Shown here: piece after piece, positions 26,911 to 33,790 of the stretch
Layout of the letters: each line of letters starts with the position of its first letter
Position numbering within the stretch: the first letter of the stretch is position 1
Assembly (NCBI RefSeq): GCF_014203895.1
Contig: NZ_JACHJY010000001.1
Coordinates: 682,001 to 746,000, forward strand
Source: Streptomyces nymphaeiformis
GTDB lineage: Bacteria; Actinomycetota; Actinomycetes; Streptomycetales; Streptomycetaceae
DNA length: 64,000 nucleotides
Reading direction: 5' to 3'
Notes under the pieces: model-generated
The model's database searches: none
Told to the model about the DNA's origin: nothing
Seen by the model: only the letters and a program-made list of their open reading frames with translations
Position numbers and translations under genes: made by a program

Positions 26911-27432
26911 GGCCAGTGCGGTAAGACTTTCTCTACTTCATCAAGACCCGCGCACGGCGCGGGAGCGCGCCGCCTTTACGGCGGGACCGCCGCCACTGTC
27001 TTCGCCAGCGGCGGCCCCGCCCGGCGACGCGCCACGTGCGGCGGGCAGTCGAGAACCCATCACATACCAGAGCGGACAACTTGGCGGACTACGCGAAGCG
27101 CGGCGTAGCAGGACAGCCGCGGGTCAAAGATGATGCCTCCGGCGGGGGCGCTCCGACTCCGGGATGGCGGGGGCTCCGCGGGCGGGGGCCGGTCGTGGGT
27201 TGTTGCGGTGGGGAGCTCCCATCCCGTCTGCCATCGACCCAGGCAAAGCCGAGCAGACACGGCACCGGGCGTCCAGGTCGTTCGTACAGTGGCGCGCTCC
27301 ACCTGGACGCCCGGCACCGCGCCTGCTCCACGGTGTGTGGGTCGACGGCAGACGGGATGGGAGCCGGGGCGGGTTTCAGCTGAGGCGGTCGGTACGGTGC
27401 AGCTCTCGGAGCGAGCAACAACAGGGGCAGCC
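26911..27432. other. 522-base non-coding stretch with GC-rich hairpins
   Basis: No convincing gene is present. The first half has short GC-rich inverted repeats (GGCGGGACCGCCGCC and GGCGGCCCCGCC blocks, 26,970-27,020). The second half holds the large palindrome described separately. The region could hold an origin of replication or a transfer locus of the AICE. Confidence 0.5.
27215..27364. repeat. 150-base two-tier inverted repeat
   Basis: The outer arms, 27215-27241 and 27338-27364, are complementary at 26 of 27 positions (GCTCCCATCCCGTCTGCCAT...). The inner arms, 27251-27278 and 27301-27328, pair at 24 of 28 (GGGCGTCCAGGT / ACCTGGACGCCC). The loop is 22 bases. The folded structure would be a long, almost continuous hairpin in single-stranded DNA or RNA. 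Confidence 0.85.
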
Positions 27433-27903
27433 ATGGGCACAGACGCACCACATCACGAGTTCCAGGTGGGCGACGTTCTACGAGTCAGCTGCCCGCCGGC
27501 GGAAGGCCGAGTGGTCGAGGTGTCCCGCTTTCACGCATCGGTTGAGTGGCCATGGGCCGAGATCGATCAGCAGTCTCAGTTCAAGTGGAACGGGCAGAGG
27601 GCCTTCGGGATGTCGCCCGACTCTTCAGACTGGACCATGAGCCTGTTCAAGACTGATCCTGAGCCATGGAACTTGCGCGTCGGTGACAGTTGCCTTGTAG
27701 GCATACCCGAGACGCTGGTGCGGATCATCGATATCGGACGCTACGACCCTCCGCAGGATGTCGGCTGGCTTCCCCGCCCTCACACGATGCTGGTCGTCGT
27801 GCCTGCCGACTACCCGGATGAGGCTCTTTCCGAGGACGACGGAGACACGATCGACCTTGAATCAGCGGCACCCGTGACGATCGAGCTGGTGTCTCGGAGC
27901 TGA
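27433..27903 (+). CDS. Hypothetical protein of the AICE
   Basis: A 156-residue soluble acidic protein with a beta-rich opening (HHEFQVGDVLRVSCPPAEGRVVEVS) and Trp-rich body (VEWPWAEIDQQSQFKWNG). No known motif is visible; the N-terminal part could be an SH3-like or OB barrel. The start is the ATG at 27433 after AGGGGC, just outside the large palindrome. Codon use is a little less GC-biased than in the chromosome. Confidence 0.7.
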   Translation: MGTDAPHHEFQVGDVLRVSCPPAEGRVVEVSRFHASVEWPWAEIDQQSQFKWNGQRAFGMSPDSSDWTMSLFKTDPEPWNLRVGDSCLVGIPETLVRIIDIGRYDPPQDVGWLPRPHTMLVVVPADYPDEALSEDDGDTIDLESAAPVTIELVSRS

Positions 27904-28338
27904 TCAGGGCAGCCTTTCAGCACCCGGGGCGCACCCGGGGTGAGTGTCTAATTGCGTGACAACGCCGACGAACAACGGCGGACGAGCGCGAACGTCTGCG
28001 GACCATCAGTGCAGGTGAGAGGCGCAACAGTCCAGGGGAGCGCCCTCACTTGAGTTGCTTCGGGACGAAGAGGTCCTCACTCAAGGTCTCAACGTCACGC
28101 TTCCGCCGGCGCGGCGTGCTCTGGTCGACGGCATGGCGGCGTGACTGAGGCCGGTGGGTGCGACGAGGCATACGCGTGCGTGATCGGTCGGCGCACCCGC
28201 CGTCGTGGCTGACCGTCGCCGACCGAGGATCAGACACTCCCGGCGCAGGTCAGCACAGCAACCGCTACCAAGAAACCTGAGCTTCCGAGCTGAGATACCA
28301 AGTGCGTCGGCGCATGCGAAGCCCGTAGCATGCCGCCC
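27904..28338. other. 435-base stretch with no convincing gene
   Basis: A minus-strand frame (28046-28237) ends DVETLSEDLFVPKQLK and might be the decayed C-terminus of a larger protein, but it lacks a ribosome site and GC-position bias. Otherwise I see nothing here. Confidence 0.4.
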
Positions 28339-28563
28339 ATGGTGACTGCGACTGTCCGCGAGTGGAGCGACGAGGAGGGGTGGGGTGTGCTCGACTCCCC
28401 CGAGACCCCCGGGGGCTGCTTCGGCCACTACTCCGACATTCAGGCGCCCGGCTTCCGCACCCTGTCGCCCGGGCAACAGGTGGACCTCAAGTGGGAGGCT
28501 CCGGGCTTCAAACAGGACGGATACGACTACCGCGCGGTCAGCATTGTGCCTCGGCGTGCCTGA
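28339..28563 (+). CDS. Cold-shock-domain-like small protein
   Basis: A 74-residue single OB-fold protein: MVTATVREWSDEEGWGVLDSPETPGGCFGHYSDIQAPGFRTLSPGQQVDLKW. The pattern G-x-V..W..E.GWGV......GGCF.H matches cold-shock proteins, with the RNP1 motif (KGFGFI) replaced by EGWGVL, so nucleic-acid binding may be weaker. Similar proteins are frequent in streptomycete elements. The ATG at 28339 is preferred over one three codons upstream. The stop codon TGA is the first three bases of a TGACATC repeat. Confidence 0.78.
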   Translation: MVTATVREWSDEEGWGVLDSPETPGGCFGHYSDIQAPGFRTLSPGQQVDLKWEAPGFKQDGYDYRAVSIVPRRA

Positions 28564-28584
28564 CATCCACAGCTGACATCAACA
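28561..28584 (+). repeat. TGACATC double repeat, internal copy
   Basis: Matches the 34005 copy at 21 of 24 positions. It begins exactly 107 bases before the tRNA-like sequence at 28668; the element's right-end copy begins exactly 107 bases before attR. This marks a second integration-site-like structure. Confidence 0.65.
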
Positions 28585-28667
28585 ACGCTGGACGGGCGCA
28601 TACGCCGGCATCCCTGTCCAGCCGTCGCATCCGCCGACATCAGCCGCCGGAGCAGACTCGGAGCGAA

Positions 28668-28710
28668 CTTGTAAAGCGAGGGTCGTCGGTTCGGATCCTG
28701 CCGGGTCCCC
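28668..28710 (+). other. tRNA 3'-half-like sequence, putative second att site
   Basis: CTTGTAAAGC at the start mirrors the anticodon-loop start of the real att core (CTTACAAAGC) with UGU in place of UAC as anticodon (threonine-like). A T-arm-like GTCGG TTCGGAT CCTGC follows with one mismatch, then CGGGTCCCCA. There is no 5' half. It looks like the 3' half of a tRNA carried or left by another element. Confidence 0.55.
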
Positions 28711-28760
28711 ATGTCGAAGGCCCCGAACCGACTACGGTTCGGGGCCTTCGACATGGGGAC
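28705..28760 (+). terminator. Perfect 26-bp-stem hairpin beside the tRNA-like site
   Basis: Arms 28705-28730 and 28735-28760 are fully complementary (GTCCCCATGTCGAAGG... / ...CCTTCGACATGGGGAC) with an ACTA loop. The arrangement, tRNA 3' half then terminator then a GACAT/GACATC pair, repeats that seen after tRNA-Val. Confidence 0.8.
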
Positions 28761-28804
28761 ATCAGGTGCTAAGAAATACTGCTTCATCCTCGCCACAACG
28801 CGAA

Positions 28805-29254
28805 TTACGACTTAAGCAGGCCCAGCGTTACCTGCGGAAATCCCAGCTTTGAAGTCACATCGGCTACTGCTGACCTGAGATAAGGATGTGCAGCAAGCTG
28901 GGCCGTCGTGTAACCGAATGCGACAAGGCTCTCTTCGGAAACCGCACCGTTGGGGTCATCCTCGCCAGGGAACCCGAAGAGCACACCGAGGTTAACTTGA
29001 ACCTTCAGCGCATCTGTACCATCCACGTCTTGCGCCGTCAGTACATGCTCAAACTGGTACGTAATATGAGAACCATCTCGCCCGATCCCCATATTGGTCT
29101 GCAAAGTCTCGATTTCCTGAAGGTCGGACGTTACGTCAACCTTCAGGGCCTCTCCATGTAGCAAGAAGATGCGAACATCCAGCAGCTCCGCGTAAGCGTT
29201 TACCGGAGCGGCTAGTTGCCTCTGTTCTTCGGCGCGAGGAATCAGAAACGCCAT
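28805..29254 (-). CDS. SecB-like chaperone, TAC (Rv1957) type
   Basis: A 149-residue protein with SecB-fold character. The C-terminal line EESLVAFGYTTAQLAA then HPYLRSAVADVTSKLGFPQVTLGLL has the spacing of the mycobacterial SecB-like chaperone of toxin-antitoxin-chaperone systems (EE.l.Ay..T......yPY.RE.v.dlT.rL.lP.lTL). The N-terminal half has the expected long beta strands (VRIFLLHGEALKVDV, HITYQFEHVL). It would hold an aggregation-prone partner unfolded in the cytoplasm. It begins directly after the TAG of the DNA-binding gene and lies in low-GC DNA (48-57% in 60-base samples). Confidence 0.7.
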   Translation of the reverse strand: MAFLIPRAEEQRQLAAPVNAYAELLDVRIFLLHGEALKVDVTSDLQEIETLQTNMGIGRDGSHITYQFEHVLTAQDVDGTDALKVQVNLGVLFGFPGEDDPNGAVSEESLVAFGYTTAQLAAHPYLRSAVADVTSKLGFPQVTLGLLKS

Positions 29255-29911
29255 CTATTCACCACATTCCGGAGCCGCAGCAGCAGCCGGCTCCCTGATG
29301 ACTCGACTAGTGACGTTCCATGACTTGACCCAGGCTTGGTTAATTCGGGGAGACCTAGTCTGCACAGACTCGTTTCTGAGCGTTGCAGTAATCTCGCGGA
29401 ATTCCATCCCTACGTGCTGCTCCCACGGCAGAGAACGCCACCGCAGGAGCCAACCGTCAACGAGCGTCATCTCATCCCGGGACAATCCGAATTCAGGCTC
29501 CGCAGACTCAGGAACGTTTTCGCGAAGCCACTCGTTCACCACCGACCATTCCCAGATGCGCTTCCCATTGGGCGCTCCGGCCGGCGTGGGAAAAGGTGTC
29601 CCCTTACGCCGCGTCCCTTCAATCAGCTGCCGAACGCTCTCGCGGCTCCTGTCGCACCTGCGGGCAATCTCCGCAGCGTCTACCAAGTCCCTATCGAGTC
29701 GGGCTACGGTAACGCCGAGCAGCTTCTCAAGCTCTGTCGCAGCACACTTAGCGGCCATGGGGCCGTTCTCGTGACCGTCCATGTAGACGGTGAGGAGAAG
29801 GCGCCCGAAGGACTCAGCTACCAACCCATCAAAGTGGTTGTAAAAGAGTTCTTCGACTCGTGCAACGTCAGAGACGTCCTGTACCTCAAACCTCAAGCTG
29901 TAGGTCTTCAT
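29255..29911 (-). CDS. DNA-binding protein upstream of the SecB-like gene
   Basis: A 218-residue protein. Residues 1-85 are an alpha/beta domain (MKTYSLRFEVQDVSDVARVEELFYNHFDG...). Residues about 90-145 form a MerR/HTH_17-like DNA-binding region (VDAAEIARRCDRSRESVRQLI ... KRIWEWSVVNEWLREN). A C-terminal 70-residue domain follows. It may act as an antitoxin or regulator whose folding depends on the adjacent chaperone. A perfect 8-bp-arm palindrome 32 bases upstream suggests autoregulation. The ATG follows GGGGGAG; longer in-frame starts would run through the palindrome. Confidence 0.75.
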   Translation of the reverse strand: MKTYSLRFEVQDVSDVARVEELFYNHFDGLVAESFGRLLLTVYMDGHENGPMAAKCAATELEKLLGVTVARLDRDLVDAAEIARRCDRSRESVRQLIEGTRRKGTPFPTPAGAPNGKRIWEWSVVNEWLRENVPESAEPEFGLSRDEMTLVDGWLLRWRSLPWEQHVGMEFREITATLRNESVQTRSPRINQAWVKSWNVTSRVIREPAAAAAPECGE

Positions 29912-29942
29912 CGTTGCTCCCCCAGCTAGCTTCCGATGCAAC

Positions 29943-29962
29943 CTGTTGACACACGTCAACAG
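29943..29962. promoter_or_regulatory. Palindrome upstream of the DNA-binding/SecB-like pair
   Basis: CTGTTGAC and GTCAACAG are perfect inverted arms around ACAC, 32 bases before the start codon of the DNA-binding protein. On the minus strand the right arm supplies a TTGAC -35-like box. Confidence 0.6.
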
Positions 29963-30008
29963 TACGGTACCCGCAGCGGGTCCCGTCAAGCGGGAAGCCA
30001 CCTACCCT

Positions 30009-30287
30009 TCAGGTCGCACGCTTCTTGGACCTCGGGTCGCCATCCGGCAGCGGGCAGGTGCGAGCCTCCCGAAGCACGTCACGCGCGTGTCGCTCCGCGA
30101 CTCGGGGTGTCCCACTGATCGAGATCCGATGACATCCGACGTCACAGGTGAGGAGGCCCCAGTGGCCGCCCTTCCGCAGGCTCCAGCCCCCGCCACCCAG
30201 GATCTCTTCCAAGGCAGCCCTCACAGCCTTGTCCTTGTGGCTCCGGGGCAGCAGCTCTTCCCCCACTAAGGTCCCCCTACAGTGCAT
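30009..30287 (-). CDS. Small GHW/GTPR protein, possibly HicA-like
   Basis: A 92-residue basic protein. The core GWSLRKGGHWGLLTC... CHRISISGTPR... HARDVLREARTCP is a pattern I associate with small actinobacterial proteins of uncertain function; G-W-x-L-x-K-G-G-H followed by a beta strand and helix resembles the HicA double-stranded-RNA-binding-like toxin fold, with His in GHW as candidate catalytic residue. It is transcribed toward the DNA-binding/SecB-like pair, 97 bases upstream, with the palindrome between. Family assignment is tentative. Confidence 0.55.
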   Translation of the reverse strand: MHCRGTLVGEELLPRSHKDKAVRAALEEILGGGGWSLRKGGHWGLLTCDVGCHRISISGTPRVAERHARDVLREARTCPLPDGDPRSKKRAT

Positions 30288-30477
30288 CGCTGACTACATA
30301 GAGTCGCATACTGTCGCCAAAGTTACATCAGACGGGTGAACGGCGGTTCCCCCTCGCCGCTCGTGCGGGCATCCGAATGACGCGGCCTATTTGTGGGCCG
30401 AAGGGCTGCGGCCTGCTCACTACAAGCAGCTGAGCTGCTGCTATACCGCTAGTTCATACGGCCTCCGGAGCCGTGTG

Positions 30478-30511
30478 CACGAAGCCCCGGGCTTTGGCCC
30501 GGGGCTTCGTG
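30478..30511. terminator. Perfect 14-bp hairpin in the 30288-30530 gap
   Basis: CACGAAGCCCCGGG / CCCGGGGCTTCGTG around CTTTGG. It follows the stop codon of the leftward gene ending at 30531 and probably terminates that operon. The rest of the 243-base gap shows no gene. Confidence 0.7.
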
Positions 30512-30530
30512 TCGTTGTGGTGCGTGGCTG

Positions 30531-30878
30531 TTAGCCAAATGCGCCTGCCGGCAGGTGGGGGACCTCGTTGCTGTCTCCGTGGTCGGAGGTGCCCAGCGTC
30601 GGGAGGCGGTGGCCGCGGCTTACGGCTACGCGGAGTGCGTCTCGCAGGGCGCCAGTGAGGTCTGACGCCACGAGGCGGAGTTCTTCCGGGGCCGACGACT
30701 CGTCGGCGAGTACCTCTTGGGCATGCTCCAGGAGCTCGGCGGCGACGTCGAGTTGGGCGACTTCGGTGCGGTCGGCCAGGCGGGACAAGGGGCCGTCGGT
30801 GACATCGGTGCTCAGGAAACAGGGCTTGCCGTCGGGGCCCGACCATGGGAGGAGTCGGAGCTCGTTGTGGGGCGTCAT
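30531..30878 (-). CDS. Hypothetical protein after GntR regulator
   Basis: A 115-residue acidic helical protein (PWSGPDGKPCFLSTDVTDGPLSRLADRTEVAQLDVAAELL) of a type often found next to GntR genes in Streptomyces and their elements. No catalytic motif is seen. The ATG overlaps the GntR stop (ATGA), so it is translationally coupled and likely works with that regulator. Confidence 0.78.
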   Translation of the reverse strand: MTPHNELRLLPWSGPDGKPCFLSTDVTDGPLSRLADRTEVAQLDVAAELLEHAQEVLADESSAPEELRLVASDLTGALRDALRVAVSRGHRLPTLGTSDHGDSNEVPHLPAGAFG

Positions 30879-31582
30879 CCTTCGGCCCTTCTGTCTTCGG
30901 ACGTGGGGTGGGTGGTGAAGACGGCTTCCGCGCAGTCGCCGGGGAGGGCCAGGAGCGCGGCCTCGACGACGCGGCCGGCGGTGTCGGTCGCTACGCGGGT
31001 GATCGCCAGAACGGCGAGGGTCGGGCTGATTCGGAGGGTTGCCGCTTCCACCGGGGTGGGGAGGCGAGCGCAGAGTCTCTCCTCGACCTCGGCCAGTGGC
31101 GTCGCCATGGTTGTGGGCCAGGTCGACTCGGCGGATACGACAGCCGGCGCCAGATCCCGAGGGATGTAGACGCGGGACAGGCTGTGCGGCGAGGTTCCGT
31201 CGTGACTCAGGCACTGGAATTCGGTGAGGGGACTGCCAGCCGGCACCCGCAGCAAGACGGACAGGTGGCCGCGCGCCCGGATTTTGGTGGTGCGGATGCT
31301 GATCTGCAAGCCCGGAGCCGGCGGTGTCAGGCTGCCGCCGAGGTACGTGATTCTGTGAAGAGGGGGACGGACGAAGTTGCCCTTGCCGTGGACCTTTTCG
31401 ACGAGGCCTTCGGCCTGGAGGAGCGCGAGGGCGCTCCGTAGGGTCGGTGTGCTGACCGTGTAGCGGGCGGCGAGCTGGGCTTCGGAGGGAAGGCGGTCGC
31501 CAGCCTTGATGCGACCGGTCGAGATCTGGGCCCTGAGGTCATCGGCGATGACGTGACGGCGAGAGGCCACGGCGCTGATCAC
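30875..31582 (-). CDS. GntR/UTRA-family transcriptional regulator
   Basis: A 235-residue regulator. The N-terminal winged helix (SRRHVIADDLRAQISTGRIKAGDRLPSEAQLAARYTVSTPTLRSAL) is followed by a UTRA domain with TEFQCLSHDGTSPHSLSRVYIP. I take the GTG at 31582; a TTG one codon earlier is possible. It overlaps the end of the preceding small gene by 44 bases, which implies operon expression. It is a different subfamily from the KorSA-like and the 32432 regulators. Confidence 0.85.
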   Translation of the reverse strand: MISAVASRRHVIADDLRAQISTGRIKAGDRLPSEAQLAARYTVSTPTLRSALALLQAEGLVEKVHGKGNFVRPPLHRITYLGGSLTPPAPGLQISIRTTKIRARGHLSVLLRVPAGSPLTEFQCLSHDGTSPHSLSRVYIPRDLAPAVVSAESTWPTTMATPLAEVEERLCARLPTPVEAATLRISPTLAVLAITRVATDTAGRVVEAALLALPGDCAEAVFTTHPTSEDRRAEG

Positions 31583-31802
31583 CAACTCTCTGCATCCTCA
31601 GGGCGATGAGCCGGGTTCGGGAGTGCATGGTCAGCAGTTCGCCCGACTCGAAGAGGAGGCGCTTTGCACCGCCCGGAAGTTGGATGAGGTCGGCCACGCG
31701 GCACGGCTGGCCGCCGATCTGGATGACGTCGCCCCGCTGGACGTTGGCCGAGGTGATCTCGACGTTGGAGGCCAGCGCGCCGCTCGGCGTCCAGCTCCTC
31801 AT
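31539..31802 (-). CDS. Small conserved hypothetical protein
   Basis: An 87-residue protein with a short beta-barrel-like core (NVQRGDVIQIGGQPCRVADLIQLPGGAKRLLFESGELLTM) and a basic tail. The core resembles small streptomycete proteins encoded beside GntR genes in mobile regions. The start codon overlaps the stop of the upstream 58-residue gene (ATGA). Function unknown. Confidence 0.72.
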   Translation of the reverse strand: MRSWTPSGALASNVEITSANVQRGDVIQIGGQPCRVADLIQLPGGAKRLLFESGELLTMHSRTRLIALRMQRVGDQRRGLSPSRHRR

Positions 31803-31975
31803 GGGGTCACCTCCTTCGGCGCTTCCCGGCCGGCCGGTGGGTGGCAGGGGCAGTCACACGCCTCGTAGATCACGGGGACGCCGACCGGCGCCAGGGAGGG
31901 CGAGGACTGCGCGCACTCGTGGTGCGTGCCGATCCGACACGAGCTCGATCGGTAGGGGACGGCTTTCGCATGCAT
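31799..31975 (-). CDS. Small Cys/His-rich protein
   Basis: A 58-residue protein, MHAKAVPYRSSSCRIGTHHEC... VIYEACDCPCH, with six Cys/His residues in a C-x6-H-x2-C ... C-x-C-x-C-H arrangement likely to bind zinc. Such mini-proteins recur in Streptomyces element operons with GntR regulators. Coupled by ATGA overlap to the next gene. Confidence 0.7.
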   Translation of the reverse strand: MHAKAVPYRSSSCRIGTHHECAQSSPSLAPVGVPVIYEACDCPCHPPAGREAPKEVTP

Positions 31976-32073
31976 CAGTTGACCTCCGGCGGCACGAAGC
32001 ACGGCGGTCCTAAAGGGCGCACTCTGGTGCGCCCAACTGCGCGGCGGATACGGTTCAACACGCTGATCAGCTC

Positions 32074-32352
32074 CTATCGCTGATGGCCAGGTCCCCGGAC
32101 ATCGCCCGTCGCGGGGACCGTTCTGTGTATGGCGGCCCATAAGGTGCGGCCGTTCAAGCTGCTGGCCTGGAGTCCGAATCGATCGGCCTCCGCCAGCACT
32201 TCCAAGGCCTCCCGCCATGTCTCGGCGGGGAGCGATTCCGGCACCTCCGCTTCGATCCACGTGTGACGGGCGTGCTCCTCCACGCGCGTGGTGAGTCCGA
32301 GGGCGGACAACCGGGCGGTGATGTCCTCCGCGCTGACTGCCGAAGCGGGCAC
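32074..32352 (-). CDS. Hypothetical protein, first gene of leftward operon
   Basis: A 92-residue soluble protein (VSAEDITARLSALGLTTRVEEHARHTWIEAEVPESLPAETWREALEVLAEADRFGLQ) with an alpha/beta pattern, unknown function. GTG start after GGAGAG-like bases. It lies divergently from the next GntR gene and shares with it a promoter containing two CTAGT..ACTAG sites; it leads the operon 32352 to 30531. Confidence 0.72.
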   Translation of the reverse strand: MPASAVSAEDITARLSALGLTTRVEEHARHTWIEAEVPESLPAETWREALEVLAEADRFGLQASSLNGRTLWAAIHRTVPATGDVRGPGHQR

Positions 32353-32391
32353 AGGAGAGCCTCCGTCGCCAAGGGATCACATTGCATGAAG

Positions 32392-32422
32392 CTAGTTAAC
32401 TAGATTAGGGCTAGTGGACTAG
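32392..32422. promoter_or_regulatory. Twin CTAGT..ACTAG operators in a divergent promoter
   Basis: CTAGTTAACTAG (32392-32403) and CTAGTGGACTAG (32411-32422) are 12-bp palindromes 19 bases apart, ending nine bases before the start of the rightward GntR gene. The AT-rich setting is unusual here. They are probably bound by that GntR protein. Confidence 0.8.
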
Positions 32423-32431
32423 ATTTTCCAT

Positions 32432-33193
32432 ATGCCTGAGCAGCAGCCACCGCCGTATCTCCGCATCGCTGACGAACTCCGGCGGAGGATCGCGGAGCGC
32501 GAGTGGGAGCCCGGAGACCGGCTTCCCTCGCGGGCCCAGATCGGCCAGGAGTACGGGGTGGGCGAGAACGTCGTTCGTCGGGCCCAGGAGTTGCTGATTT
32601 CTCAGGGTGCATTGGAGGGGCGGGCCGGGTCCGGGACCTTTGTGGCCGAGCTCCGGCAGCGGGTGCGGATGGTTCGGTCCGCGGCGCGCGAGCAGCCCGG
32701 CGGGTCGCCGTTCCGGGCGGACATGAAGGCCGTGGGACGGAATGGCGGCTGGGAGAGCCGGACCGATGCGAAGGTGCCTGCGCCGGCGGAGATTGCTGCG
32801 CGGCTCGGGATCGGTGAGGGCGAACTGTGCGTCCGGACCGTGTACGAGTTCCTCGCCGACGGACGGCCCGTGCAGCTGTCCACGAGCTGGGAGCCGTACG
32901 ACCTCACCGGCGGGACTCTCGTCGTCCTTCCCGAAGGTGGGCCCCACGCCGGGGCCGGCGTCGTGAACCGGATGGCCGAGATCGGTGTCACGGTCAGCCA
33001 TGCTGTCGAGCAGCCGGAACCGCGGCAAGCGACCGCCGAGGAAGCGTCGCTCCTTGGGATTCAGAAGGCCGCGTTCGTCACGCACATCCGGCGGACGTAC
33101 TACAGCGACCAGGGCCGGCCCGTGGAGACAGCTGACATCGTCGTCCCTGCCGGCCTGTGTGAGATCGTCTACGAGATTCCCATCAGCCGATAG
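32432..33193 (+). CDS. GntR/UTRA-family transcriptional regulator
   Basis: A 253-residue regulator with a winged helix (PPYLRIADELRRRIAEREWEPGDRLPSRAQIGQEYGVGENVVRRAQELL) and a UTRA domain ending in VVPAGLCEIVYEIPISR. It probably represses itself and the divergent small-gene operon through the twin CTAG operators. A decayed copy of its 3' end lies outside attR at 34305, showing that related elements have inserted here more than once. Confidence 0.9.
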   Translation: MPEQQPPPYLRIADELRRRIAEREWEPGDRLPSRAQIGQEYGVGENVVRRAQELLISQGALEGRAGSGTFVAELRQRVRMVRSAAREQPGGSPFRADMKAVGRNGGWESRTDAKVPAPAEIAARLGIGEGELCVRTVYEFLADGRPVQLSTSWEPYDLTGGTLVVLPEGGPHAGAGVVNRMAEIGVTVSHAVEQPEPRQATAEEASLLGIQKAAFVTHIRRTYYSDQGRPVETADIVVPAGLCEIVYEIPISR

Positions 33194-33219
33194 CGGGGCT
33201 GCACGCCAGGGGGAGAGCC

Positions 33220-33411
33220 ATGGAGACAGTCGGGTATCTCATAGGTGCCTTGGCCTGGGGCGGTGTGATTGGCGCATTGCTGGTGACAGTAGTCGGGTCG
33301 TTTGTGGTTGTTCGATGGCGACGCAGGGCGATCGCAGCCTTGGAGCGTGCGGAGCTGGAGGCGGATCCGCAGCCCTCTGCGGGATCCCCCATCAACCAGC
33401 AGCAGAGTTAA
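33220..33411 (+). CDS. Small single-helix membrane protein
   Basis: A 63-residue protein: METVGYLIGALAWGGVIGALLVTVVGSFVVVRW is one membrane segment, followed by a short basic then acidic tail. ATG after AGGGGGAG, 26 bases beyond the GntR stop codon, so cotranscribed. Function unknown. Its end overlaps the convergent gene by 20 bases. Confidence 0.7.
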   Translation: METVGYLIGALAWGGVIGALLVTVVGSFVVVRWRRRAIAALERAELEADPQPSAGSPINQQQS

Positions 33412-33697
33412 GTGCCAGGTCCATGGGTTCGGTCGTGATGGTTCCCGTCCACCAGCCTGGTTCGTCGCTTGCCTCCCAGGACATCGTCAGCGGTCGGCCG
33501 GCCAGGTCCTCGGCCTTGCCGTGTGCGGCTGTCTGGGCCTCGCCGGGTTCGCTGTCGGCGCTGGGCTGGGCGAGGTAGCCGTCGACGATGGCGCCGGAGA
33601 AGTACATGGCATAGCGCCACACGTCAGGCGTGCGGTACAGGACGAAAAACTTCGGTGTCCCGAAGCCGTCCCGCCAGTGCTTTCGTCTGCGCTTCAT
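33392..33697 (-). CDS. Hypothetical protein with aromatic core
   Basis: A 101-residue protein beginning MKRRRKHWRDGFGTPKFFVLYRTPDVWRYAMYFSGAIVDGYL. The aromatic alpha/beta pattern recurs in streptomycete genomic islands, but no function is known. It is monocistronic and convergent with the small membrane gene. Confidence 0.7.
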   Translation of the reverse strand: MKRRRKHWRDGFGTPKFFVLYRTPDVWRYAMYFSGAIVDGYLAQPSADSEPGEAQTAAHGKAEDLAGRPLTMSWEASDEPGWWTGTITTEPMDLALNSAAG

Positions 33698-33790
33698 GTC
33701 CGCACGGTAGCGCTGGAGCCCGGCGAGCCGCCCGTGTGTTTCGACTCGGGTATCGTCCGGCCCCGTCGATCAGTCGGTAGTGAGGGTGAC

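Noticed and set aside
28046..28237. A minus-strand 63-codon gene ending DVETLSEDLFVPKQLK
   Set aside because: No ribosome site and weak codon bias. At most it is a decayed gene end.
28668..28760. A functional tRNA-Thr gene
   Set aside because: Only the 3' half is present, the T-stem has a mismatch, the T-loop lacks the conserved A, and no D-arm or acceptor 5' strand precedes it.
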